Shown: positions 1 through 6,156 of the stretch, one piece after another
How the letters are laid out: each line of letters opens with the position of its first letter
How positions within the stretch are numbered: position 1 is the stretch's first letter
Assembly (NCBI GenBank): GCA_049424465.1
Contig: JBMSSR010000016.1
Span: forward strand, 1 to 18,950
DNA length: 18,950 nt
Direction of reading: 5' to 3'
Origin: UBA668 sp049424465
Lineage (GTDB): Bacteria > Actinomycetota > Acidimicrobiia > Acidimicrobiales > Ilumatobacteraceae
Program-made: the position numbers and the translations under genes
The notes under the pieces: model-generated
What the model was told of the DNA's origin: nothing
Database searches by the model: none
What the model saw: the letters and a program-made list of their open reading frames with translations, nothing else

Positions 1-147
1 CGCATCCTGTCGGTCGACACCACCGACATGAGCTTCCGCACGTTCAAGCTGCGTCGCGATCCGGAGAACCCGGTGACGTACGAGAACCGCGACCGCATCA
101 TCGTCAAGGAACTCGACGGGCTCTGCGCGCCCGGCCTCAGCCACTGA
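1..147 (+). CDS. C-terminal end of a probable MoeB/ThiF-type sulfur-carrier adenylyltransferase (partial)
   Basis: An open frame enters from the left edge and ends at a TGA at 145-147, leaving 48 residues. The segment RILSVDTTDMSFRTFKLRRD followed by PENP resembles the end of the ThiF/MoeB fold, where a line of the type LLxxDALxMxFRxxKxRRDPxCP closes the adenylation domain. Such enzymes adenylate the C-terminal glycine of small ubiquitin-like sulfur carriers (MoaD, ThiS, CysO) in the cytoplasm. The usual zinc-binding CPxC seems to be replaced by NPVT, and the protein ends soon after with no room for a rhodanese domain. Both are consistent with a short MoeB-like form. The ATP-binding core lies outside the window, so the family call rests on a short tail. 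The gene converges on the exporter gene that ends at 207. Confidence 0.5.
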   Translation, partial: RILSVDTTDMSFRTFKLRRDPENPVTYENRDRIIVKELDGLCAPGLSH

Positions 148-206
148 ACCTACGACGCGAGGGCCGATGTGCACGTCGTGAGGGCTCGGGGCTGATCGCG
201 AGTTGA

Positions 207-1100
207 CTACTCGGGCAGCGCGTCGGTCGGGGCGATGACGTCCCGCTCCTGCAGCACGACGCCGATGATCACCAGCGCGGCACCACCCAGATCGGCCCAC
301 GTCGGCACCTGTCCCAGCGCGACCAGGCCCACCACCATCGCCGTCACCGGCAGCAGCGCCAGCAGCAGGCTGAAGCGGCGCACCGGAATGCGGCGCAGCA
401 CGATCTGGTCGATCGAGTAGCCCACTGCCGACGAGCAGATACCGACCAGCACGCACAGCACGATCAGCCGTGCCGAGGTGAGGACCTCACCGGCGTGCCG
501 CACGCCGAACGGCACGAGCGCAGCAGCGCCGATGAGCAGGCCCACCCCCAGTCCGTCGAGGCCGCGGTCGAGCGCCGCAACTCGGCGACCGAGGACGATG
601 TACGTGCCCCACATCGCAGCCGCGCCGAAGATGAACAGCACACCGAGCGGGTCACCGCCCAGCTCGACACCTGACAGGATCGCGACACCCGCCGTGGCGA
701 GCACCAGCGCGAGCGTGTTGCGGCGTGAGCGGGTGAACACTGCTGCGACGGTGATCGGCCCGAGGAACTCGATGACCACGCTCTTGCCCAGCGGCAGGCG
801 GTCGATGGCGAGGTAGAAGAACAGGTTCATCGCGGCCGTGGCGAGGCCGAACACGGCTGCGGCGCGCAGCTCGACGCGGGTCCACGGCCGGCGGTTGCGC
901 CGCGAGAACGCGAGGATCGGCAGCGCGCCGAACAGCACGCGGAACAGCGTCACCGTGGTGGGCGGCAGCTCCTCGAACAGGTGCACCGCGATGGACGCAC
1001 CGGTGTACTGCGACACGCCCGACACCACGAACAGCAGCTCGGGCGGTACGGGCAGCGCACGGGGCGCGCCGGTGCCGGTGGGTGCAGCGGTATCGGTCAT
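207..1100 (-). CDS. EamA/DMT-family inner-membrane exporter, RhtA-like
   Basis: 297 residues with about ten hydrophobic membrane segments, in the two-repeat layout of the drug/metabolite transporter superfamily. The stretch FFYLAIDRLPLGKSVVIEFL with GP following matches the RhtA signature (a YLSIxxxPLGxAVxxEFxGP pattern). RhtA exports threonine and homoserine in E. coli. The substrate here cannot be read from sequence. The second EamA repeat covers roughly residues 150-285, with a short charged tail. The gene starts 10 bases after the stop of the aldolase-like gene on the same strand, with no TANNNT box or clear ribosome site in the gap, so it is probably co-transcribed. The pairing suggests efflux of a product or substrate of that enzyme, or simply a shared promoter. 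The family call is firm; the RhtA-type amino-acid substrate is less so. Confidence 0.82.
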   Translation of the reverse strand: MTDTAAPTGTGAPRALPVPPELLFVVSGVSQYTGASIAVHLFEELPPTTVTLFRVLFGALPILAFSRRNRRPWTRVELRAAAVFGLATAAMNLFFYLAIDRLPLGKSVVIEFLGPITVAAVFTRSRRNTLALVLATAGVAILSGVELGGDPLGVLFIFGAAAMWGTYIVLGRRVAALDRGLDGLGVGLLIGAAALVPFGVRHAGEVLTSARLIVLCVLVGICSSAVGYSIDQIVLRRIPVRRFSLLLALLPVTAMVVGLVALGQVPTWADLGGAALVIIGVVLQERDVIAPTDALPE

Positions 1101-1110
1101 GCGGCGTCGG

Positions 1111-1926
1111 TCAGTCGAACAGGTCGGGATCGGTGCGGCAGATCTCGTCCCACAGCGGCTTGAAGCTGAACCACCCGGCGAAGTGCGAGGCCGTGTTCTC
1201 GCGCGTGTACAGCGCGTCGTCGTGGGCGATCTTCTTGGGGGTGCCGGCCGCCATCGCCAGCAACTGCGCGTGGCAACTGCGGTCCATGCTGAGGAACCAG
1301 AACGCCGCCTCGTCGACGGTCGTGCCGACGGTGAACAGGCCGTGGTTCTGGTGGATGGCCGCCTTGCCCGAGGTGAAGTACGTCGCCAACTCCTTGCCGT
1401 CGTCGATGTCGAAGACGACCTTGCCGCCCTTGGCGGTGATGACGGTGTGGTCGTCGTAGAAGACGCACGCGTCCTGGGTGATGGGGTCGAGCGGGATGCC
1501 GAGCGAGCTGAAGGCCTTGCCGTGCACGCTGTGGCTGTGTGCCGCGGCGACCACGTCGGGTCGCGCCTCGTGCAGCGCCGAGTGGATGACGAACGCCGCG
1601 CGGTTGACGGGACGACTGCCGTACACGACGTTGCCCGAGTGGTCGACGAGGATGAGGTCGCTGACGCGCATGTGGCGGAAGCTGACGGCGAACGGGTTCA
1701 CCCAGAACAGTTCGGGGAACTCGGGGTCGCGCACGGTGATGTGACCCGCAACGCCCTCGCCGAAGCCGACCCGGCCGAAGATGCGCAGTGCGCCAGCCAG
1801 TTTCTGCTTGCGGTGCAGCCGCTCCTCCTCGACGGTCGCAAAGGTGGGCGGTCCGTCGATGTGCGTGGTCTTCGGGGACAGCTCGACCCCGTCGATCGAC
1901 CTGACAGCGGACTCGGTGGCGCTCAT
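1111..1926 (-). CDS. Class II aldolase/adducin-domain protein
   Basis: 271 residues, cytoplasmic. The class II aldolase fold is shown by EGVAGHITVRDP near residue 58, the zinc pair H130 and H132 in AAAHSHSVHGKA, and the third zinc ligand H195 in IHQNHGLFTVG. Known family members cleave sugar phosphates such as fuculose-1-phosphate or ribulose-5-phosphate derivatives; adducin-like members have no established aldolase activity. Aligning ARPDVVAAAH with the E. coli FucA stretch around H92 and H94 places A111 where FucA has its catalytic Glu73, so standard chemistry is doubtful. The start is ATG 1926, chosen because a TAGTCT box ends six bases before it. It leads a two-gene unit with the RhtA-like exporter and is divergent from the Rid-family gene. 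Confidence 0.85.
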   Translation of the reverse strand: MSATESAVRSIDGVELSPKTTHIDGPPTFATVEEERLHRKQKLAGALRIFGRVGFGEGVAGHITVRDPEFPELFWVNPFAVSFRHMRVSDLILVDHSGNVVYGSRPVNRAAFVIHSALHEARPDVVAAAHSHSVHGKAFSSLGIPLDPITQDACVFYDDHTVITAKGGKVVFDIDDGKELATYFTSGKAAIHQNHGLFTVGTTVDEAAFWFLSMDRSCHAQLLAMAAGTPKKIAHDDALYTRENTASHFAGWFSFKPLWDEICRTDPDLFD

Positions 1927-1932
1927 GGGCGA

Positions 1933-1938
1933 AGACTA
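1933..1938 (-). promoter_or_regulatory. Putative -10 box of a leaderless promoter for the aldolase-like gene
   Basis: Minus-strand TAGTCT followed by six bases (TCGCCC) and then ATG 1926. With transcription starting about 6-8 bases after the box, the mRNA would begin at the start codon. No Shine-Dalgarno sequence is present. No clear -35 box is visible. Confidence 0.55.
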
Positions 1939-1951
1939 CGCGCCGGGGTGC

Positions 1952-1957
1952 CATGCT
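1952..1957 (+). promoter_or_regulatory. Putative -10 box of a leaderless promoter for the Rid-family gene
   Basis: CATGCT, one base off TANNNT, then seven bases and GTG 1965. The layout matches the other leading genes of the window and favours GTG 1965 over the upstream ATG 1953, which would lie inside the box. It is weaker than the others because the first T is a C. Confidence 0.38.
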
Positions 1958-1964
1958 GGGCGAC

Positions 1965-2375
1965 GTGAACCATGTCGTAGCCCCGTCGACGATGGCGCCG
2001 CCCGCAGCGAACTACGCGCACGCCGTGCTCACCGAGGCCGCCGGCAGTGGCCGGACCCGTTGGCTGCACACCAGCGGGGTGGTGCCGATCGCAGCGGACG
2101 GCACGGTGCCCGAGGGCATCGCGGCCCAGGCCGACGTGGTGTGGTCGAACCTCACCGCACTGCTCGCCGAGGCCGGCATGGCGGCGACCGATGTCGTCAG
2201 CATCACGACCTACGTCGTGGTCGACCACGTGCCCGACCTGCCGGTGGTGATGGCGGCGAGGGACCGTGCGCTGGGCGGCCACCGTGCCGCCAGCACGCTC
2301 GTCACCGTGCCGGCGCTGGCACGGCCCGAGTGGCGGATGGAGATCGCCCTCGTGGCCGCCGCGGATACGCCGTAG
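1965..2375 (+). CDS. Rid-family (YjgF/YER057c/UK114) protein, R105-less type
   Basis: 136 residues from GTG 1965, close to the usual 125-135 of the family. The Rid fold is seen in the SGVVPIAADGTVPEGIAAQ region (residues about 37-55), the helix DVVWSNLTALLAEAGMAATD, the strand VVSITTYVVV and the C-terminal ALARPEWRMEIALVAA. True RidA enzymes hydrolyse reactive enamines and imines made by PLP enzymes, using an Arg equivalent to E. coli R105. In this protein the matching segment reads GGHRAASTLV, with Ala at about residue 109, so imine deamination is uncertain; Rid subgroups without this Arg have other or unknown roles. The upstream ATG 1953 is in frame but would add residues that lie in the likely promoter. 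The mutase gene begins 28 bases downstream on the same strand with its own promoter-like box. Confidence 0.85.
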   Translation: MNHVVAPSTMAPPAANYAHAVLTEAAGSGRTRWLHTSGVVPIAADGTVPEGIAAQADVVWSNLTALLAEAGMAATDVVSITTYVVVDHVPDLPVVMAARDRALGGHRAASTLVTVPALARPEWRMEIALVAAADTP

Positions 2376-2390
2376 CGCAGGGGAGCGCCC

Positions 2391-2396
2391 TACGCT
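2391..2396 (+). promoter_or_regulatory. Putative -10 box of a leaderless promoter for the mutase gene
   Basis: TACGCT, then seven bases (CGCACCC), then ATG 2404. No Shine-Dalgarno sequence sits at a working distance; the GGGGAG near 2380 is too far upstream. The mutase may therefore be expressed apart from the Rid gene. Confidence 0.55.
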
Positions 2397-2403
2397 CGCA
2401 CCC

Positions 2404-3990
2404 ATGACCGAACCGGGTGACGACCTCCGCACCGACAGCGGCATCGTGGTGAAGCCGCTCTACACCGCTGCCGACCTCGACGGGTGGGACCCTGCCACAC
2501 AGTTGGGCACGCCGGGCACCCCGCCCTACACCCGCGGCGTCTACCCGACGATGTACCGCGGCAAGCTGTGGACGATGCGCCAGTACGCCGGGTTCGGCAC
2601 GGCGGCATCCACCAACGAGCGGTTCCGGTTCCTGCTCGATGCCGGTCAGACCGGCCTCAGCTGCGCGTTCGACCTGCCCACGCAGATGGGCTACGACAGC
2701 GATCACCCGCGTGCCGAGGGCGAGGTGGGCAAGGTCGGCGTGGCGATCGACTCGCTCGACGACATGCGCACGCTGCTCGCGGGCCTGCCGCTCGACAAGG
2801 TCAGCACGTCGATGACCATCAACTCGACGGCGGCGATCCTGCTGCTGATGTACGAGCTGGTGGCCGAGGAGCAGGGTGTGCCCGCGTCGGCGATCAGCGG
2901 CACCATCCAGAACGACCTGCTGAAGGAGTACATCGCCCGCGGCACGTACGTGTACCCGCCCAAGCCGAGCATGCGGATCATCACCAACATCTTCGAGTAC
3001 TGCGCGCAGCACGTGCCGAAGTGGAACACGATCAGCATCAGCGGGTACCACATCCGCGAGGCGGGCAGCACTGCGGTGCAGGAGATCGCGTTCACCATCG
3101 CGAACGGCATCGCGTACGTCGAGGCGGCGATCGCCGCTGGTCTCGATGTCGATGCGTTCGCACCCCGCCTCAGCTTCTTCTGGAACGCGCACAACAACTT
3201 CTTCGAGGAGGTCGCCAAGTTCCGTGCCTCGCGCCGCATCTGGTACCGACTCATGACCGAGCGGTTCGGTGCGAAGAAGGAGTCCAGCACGCTGCTGCGC
3301 TTCCACACCCAGACCGGGGGCAGCACGCTGACGGCGCAGCAGCCCGAGAACAACACCGTTCGCGTCGCGGTGCAGTCGATGGCCGCGGTGATGGGCGGGA
3401 CGCAGAGCCTGCACACCAACGGCTTCGACGAGGCGCTCAGCCTTCCCACCGAGCGGGCGGCGCGCATCGCGCTGCGCACCCAGCAGATCATCGGTTACGA
3501 GAGCGGCATCGCCGACACCCCCGACCCGCTGGCCGGCAGCTACTTCGTCGAGGCACTCACCGACGAGGTCGAACGGCTGGCATGGGAGTACATCGCGCGC
3601 ATCGACGAGATGGGTGGGGCGGTCGAGGCCATCGAGGCCGGCTTCCAGCAGGACGAGATCATGGAGGCCGCGTACGCCTACGCGAAGAGCATCGACGACG
3701 ACCAGCGGGTGATCGTCGGGGTCAACAAGTTCACCGTCGACAACGAGCCCGAGCCCGAGGTGTTCCCCATCGACCCGTCGCTCGAGGCGGGGCAGAAGCA
3801 GCGGCTCGCGGCGTACAAGGCAGCACGCGACTCGTCGCTGCTGGCGGCCCGGCTCGACGAGGTTCGCGGCGCGGCACGCGGCAGCCAGAACCTGCTGTAC
3901 CCCATGAAGGACGCCCTCCGGGCGGGGGCGACCCTCGGCGAGGTCAGCGACGCCCTGCGCGACGTCTTCGGCACGTACCAGCCCCGCTGA
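2404..3990 (+). CDS. Methylmalonyl-CoA mutase, stand-alone large (catalytic) subunit
   Basis: 528 residues. The gene encodes the TIM-barrel half of an adenosylcobalamin-dependent mutase that interconverts (R)-methylmalonyl-CoA and succinyl-CoA in the cytoplasm. The family is shown by MYRGKLWTMRQYAGFGTAAS, SISGYHIREAGSTA, LRFHTQTGGSTLTAQQPENN and GTQSLHTNGFDEALSLPTE. Residues that set substrate choice agree with true methylmalonyl-CoA mutase: Y61 (RQYAGF) matches Y89 and R179 (IARGTY) matches R207 of the Propionibacterium enzyme, while isobutyryl-CoA mutases carry Phe and Gln there. H216 matches catalytic H244. There is no cobalamin-binding DxHxxG domain, so a separate small subunit of about 140 residues is needed, as in archaeal-type enzymes; none is in this window. 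The start is ATG 2404 after a TACGCT box. Together with the carboxylase alpha subunit at 17547-18950 it fits propionyl-CoA breakdown. Confidence 0.93.
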   Translation: MTEPGDDLRTDSGIVVKPLYTAADLDGWDPATQLGTPGTPPYTRGVYPTMYRGKLWTMRQYAGFGTAASTNERFRFLLDAGQTGLSCAFDLPTQMGYDSDHPRAEGEVGKVGVAIDSLDDMRTLLAGLPLDKVSTSMTINSTAAILLLMYELVAEEQGVPASAISGTIQNDLLKEYIARGTYVYPPKPSMRIITNIFEYCAQHVPKWNTISISGYHIREAGSTAVQEIAFTIANGIAYVEAAIAAGLDVDAFAPRLSFFWNAHNNFFEEVAKFRASRRIWYRLMTERFGAKKESSTLLRFHTQTGGSTLTAQQPENNTVRVAVQSMAAVMGGTQSLHTNGFDEALSLPTERAARIALRTQQIIGYESGIADTPDPLAGSYFVEALTDEVERLAWEYIARIDEMGGAVEAIEAGFQQDEIMEAAYAYAKSIDDDQRVIVGVNKFTVDNEPEPEVFPIDPSLEAGQKQRLAAYKAARDSSLLAARLDEVRGAARGSQNLLYPMKDALRAGATLGEVSDALRDVFGTYQPR

Positions 3991-4017
3991 CGCGCCGTGT
4001 CGACGGCGGTCGGCAAC

Positions 4018-4023
4018 TAGGTT
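4018..4023 (+). promoter_or_regulatory. Putative -10 box of a leaderless promoter for the lipoprotein gene
   Basis: TAGGTT, then eight bases, then GTG 4032, with no Shine-Dalgarno sequence. It lies in the 41-base gap after the mutase gene. Confidence 0.5.
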
Positions 4024-4031
4024 CCTGCGTC

Positions 4032-4691
4032 GTGCTCCGTCGTCTCGCCGCCATTGCCAGCGTGCCGCTGGTGCTGGCAGCCGCCGTGTCGGCGTGCAGC
4101 GACAACGCGGCGGAGGCGCCACCCGGCACGGTGGGTGCGGTGCCGCCGCCCCCCACGCCCGAGACACTGCTGCCGCTGGTGACCGACACGTCGGTGGCCG
4201 AGACGGGGTCCGTCCCGCCCGACACGCTGTTCGGTGGCGACCCCTGCACGGCACTGTCGGTAGCCGACCTGCGCGGTGCCGCATCGCAGGTGCCGCCGAG
4301 TGCGACCGACCCCACGCTGCCCGCCGACGAGACCGGTGCGTCGGTCACCGCCGCAGCAACGGTCGAACCCGTCGATGCCGGTCCGGTGTCGACCGTCGCG
4401 GTCTCGGGCGACGCGTGCGAGTTCCGCGTGCTCGACCCCGTTCGCTATTCGGTGCTGGTGCGCATCACGACCGTCTTCGAGTACGAGACGCCTGACGCGA
4501 CGACGAGCAGTGGTACCGAGCTCGACATCGTGGCCGTGCCGGGCGTGGGCACCGAAGCGAAGGGCATCGACTGGGGTGACCGGTACGAGGTGCTGGTGAA
4601 GGTGGCCGACGGGTGGTTCGTGCTCGAGGCGCCAGACCGGGTGACGGCGGTGCGCCTCGCCGGTGACGCCGCCGACCGCTGCTGCGGCTGA
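4032..4691 (+). CDS. Secreted lipoprotein of unknown function (DUF3558-like layout)
   Basis: 219 residues from GTG 4032. The N terminus MLRRLAAIASVPLVLAAAVS is followed by A-C22, a good lipobox (VSAC), so the mature protein should be lipid-anchored outside the membrane. A Pro/Thr/Ala-rich linker covers about residues 23-70. A globular part begins at DPCTALSVADLRGA and holds a second Cys in DACEFRV, then strands around VRITTVFEYETP and a GVGTEAKGIDWGDRYEVLVK segment. This order (lipobox, Cys-containing LSxADL-like helix, a CEFR or CTW-like Cys, then a GVG turn) resembles DUF3558 lipoproteins of actinobacteria, but identity cannot be shown by eye. It ends in an unusual DRCCG. It follows the mutase by 41 bases and has its own promoter-like box, so a functional link to the mutase is not implied. 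Confidence 0.72.
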   Translation: MLRRLAAIASVPLVLAAAVSACSDNAAEAPPGTVGAVPPPPTPETLLPLVTDTSVAETGSVPPDTLFGGDPCTALSVADLRGAASQVPPSATDPTLPADETGASVTAAATVEPVDAGPVSTVAVSGDACEFRVLDPVRYSVLVRITTVFEYETPDATTSSGTELDIVAVPGVGTEAKGIDWGDRYEVLVKVADGWFVLEAPDRVTAVRLAGDAADRCCG

Positions 4692-4696
4692 CCGCG

Positions 4697-4724
4697 CCGC
4701 ATGACACCCGGGACCTGTCAGCGG
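4697..4724. terminator. Hairpin between convergent genes, possible two-way terminator
   Basis: CCGC-A-TGACA (4697-4706) can pair with TGTCA-GCGG (4716-4724): nine pairs with one bulged A around a nine-base loop. It lies between the lipoprotein stop at 4691 and the nitroreductase gene, whose stop codon at 4718-4720 is part of the right arm. No T-tract follows on either strand, so it is not a classical intrinsic terminator, though high-GC actinobacteria often use such hairpins. Confidence 0.35.
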
Positions 4725-5275
4725 TCGATGATGCGCAGGTCGACGGGTGGCCGCTCGGGTGGCTCGGGCTGCTCGGCGGCCCAGCCGAGGTAGATGATCG
4801 CCACCACGGTGCTGCCTGTCTCGAACCCGCACAGCGCCGTCACGGCGTCGTTGGCACCCTTGGGGCACGAGCCCCAGTAGGTGGCCAGCCCGTGGGCCGT
4901 GCCCGCCAGCAGGATGTTCTGCACGCCCGCTGCCACGGCGTCGCGGTTCTCGACAGTGCGCAGTTCGCTGTCGCCGGGTGCGGACGCGACCACGAGCGTC
5001 GCGGGTGTGCGCAGGTACTTGCCGCGTGCCTTGTCGACCTTGTCGGGATCGTCACCGTGCGCGGCCATCGCGTCGGCGATGACGGTGCCGAGGGTCGAGC
5101 GGCCGTCGCCGTCGACGAGGGCGAACTCCCACGGCCAGGTGCGCTTGTGGTTGGGTGCCCACTGCGCCAGGTCGCACAGGTGCTCGACCAGGTCGCGGGG
5201 GACCGGCCGCGACAGGTCGACCAGCATGCTGGTGCGGCGCGTGCGCGCCAGTGAGGCGAACGACAGGGGGTCCAT
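4718..5275 (-). CDS. Nitroreductase-family FMN oxidoreductase (YdjA-like)
   Basis: 185 residues, the short single-domain size of YdjA-type nitroreductases. The N-terminal FMN-phosphate region reads LARTRRTSMLVDLSRPVPRD, followed by LAQWAPNHKRTWPWEFALVD, which matches the APDHKxxxPWxFxxxxG pattern. The core holds ENRDAVAAGVQNILLAGTAHG and the C-terminal GLATYWGSCPKG and VVAIIYLGWA segments bind the flavin. Members use NAD(P)H to reduce nitro groups, quinones or related substrates; the real substrate is unknown. It lies 44 bases after the alpha/beta hydrolase gene on the same strand. A weak box (GACACT, six bases before ATG 5275) could give it a separate promoter, or it may be the third gene of the acyl-CoA synthetase unit. 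Confidence 0.87.
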   Translation of the reverse strand: MDPLSFASLARTRRTSMLVDLSRPVPRDLVEHLCDLAQWAPNHKRTWPWEFALVDGDGRSTLGTVIADAMAAHGDDPDKVDKARGKYLRTPATLVVASAPGDSELRTVENRDAVAAGVQNILLAGTAHGLATYWGSCPKGANDAVTALCGFETGSTVVAIIYLGWAAEQPEPPERPPVDLRIIDR

Positions 5276-5319
5276 AGCGAGAGTGTCGCGCGGCGATGTT
5301 CGTCAGGCGCAGCGATGTG

Positions 5320-6153
5320 TCACGAATTCGCGCGGATGTGGCCCACCACGAGGTCGGTCCACCGGCGCCACAGCCCGGGTGGGTAGGCGTGCCCCATGCC
5401 CTCGATGATCTCGAGGCGCGCCCCGGGGATGAGCTCGGCGGTGCGCCGGCCACCGATCGGGTCGATCAAGGTGTCGCGGTCGCCGTGCAGCACGAGTGTC
5501 GGCACGGTCAGGCTGCGCATCCGCTCGGCGCGCGGAGGGCTGGCGAGGATCGCGAGGTACTGGCGGGCCGTGCCGTCGGGGTCGTACCCGCGGTCGAAGG
5601 CACGCTCGGCCTCGCCGCGCCACCGTGCCTCGTCGGCGAACTCGGGACTGCCCCACTCGCGCAGACCCTCGATCCACTGGCGCACGTAGCCCTCGCGGTC
5701 GGTGGCGCCCGGCTCGGTGAGCAGGCGCTCGGCGTTGGGGGTGCTGCGCCGGTACTCGGGCTCGCCGCTCGTGCTCATCACCGTGGTCATCGTGATGATG
5801 CGCTCGGGGTGGTCGACGGCGACCTGCTGCACGATCATGCCGCCCATCGACACGCCCATGACGTGGGCGCGTGTCACGCCGAGGGTGTCGAGCACGTCGA
5901 TGACGTCGTTCGCCATGTCGGACAGGTGGTACGCCGCACCGTGCTCGTCGACGGGTGCGCCGGCGAACCGCATGCTGAGGCCGACATCACGGTTGTCGAA
6001 TCGCACCACGTGCAGGCCCTCGGCCGCGAACATGCGGCACCAGTCCTCGTGGTAGTTGATGCACTGACTGCCGAGGCCGTTGACCAGCACCAGGGTCGTG
6101 TCCGAGGCCGACCCGAACGTCTCGAACCAGATGCCGTTCGCGGTATGCGGCAT
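5320..6153 (-). CDS. Alpha/beta hydrolase-fold esterase (RdmC-like)
   Basis: 277 residues, cytoplasmic by the lack of a signal peptide. The catalytic triad is visible: nucleophile S102 in the elbow GVSMGG, acid D227 in LHGDRDTLID and H255 in EGMGHAYPP. The segment VVRFDNRDVGLSMRF is typical of the subgroup that includes aclacinomycin methylesterase RdmC and many uncharacterised hydrolases of actinobacteria. A variable lid lies between residues about 125 and 205. The oxyanion region is NGLGSQ. The gene begins three bases after the stop of the acyl-CoA synthetase gene, so the two are almost certainly one transcript. Hydrolysis of an ester or lactone to give an acid for CoA activation is a reasonable guess, not shown by the sequence. 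Confidence 0.87.
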   Translation of the reverse strand: MPHTANGIWFETFGSASDTTLVLVNGLGSQCINYHEDWCRMFAAEGLHVVRFDNRDVGLSMRFAGAPVDEHGAAYHLSDMANDVIDVLDTLGVTRAHVMGVSMGGMIVQQVAVDHPERIITMTTVMSTSGEPEYRRSTPNAERLLTEPGATDREGYVRQWIEGLREWGSPEFADEARWRGEAERAFDRGYDPDGTARQYLAILASPPRAERMRSLTVPTLVLHGDRDTLIDPIGGRRTAELIPGARLEIIEGMGHAYPPGLWRRWTDLVVGHIRANS

Positions 6154-6156
6154 GGC

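Noticed and set aside
148..206. Possible terminator between the partial first gene and the exporter gene (CGCGA and TCGCG, repeated GAGGGC).
   Set aside because: Five pairs around a loop of about 30 bases and no T-tract; not convincing.
2404..3990. Isobutyryl-CoA or ethylmalonyl-CoA mutase instead of methylmalonyl-CoA mutase.
   Set aside because: Those families carry Phe or other residues at the Y89 position and Gln at the R207 position; here both are the methylmalonyl-CoA type (Y61, R179).
2302..4284. A 660-codon minus-strand frame opposite the mutase and lipoprotein genes, and similar long frames at 9449-11176 (minus) and 12935-14707 (plus).
   Set aside because: All oppose strongly supported genes and show Arg/Ala/His-rich shadow composition with no recognisable motif.
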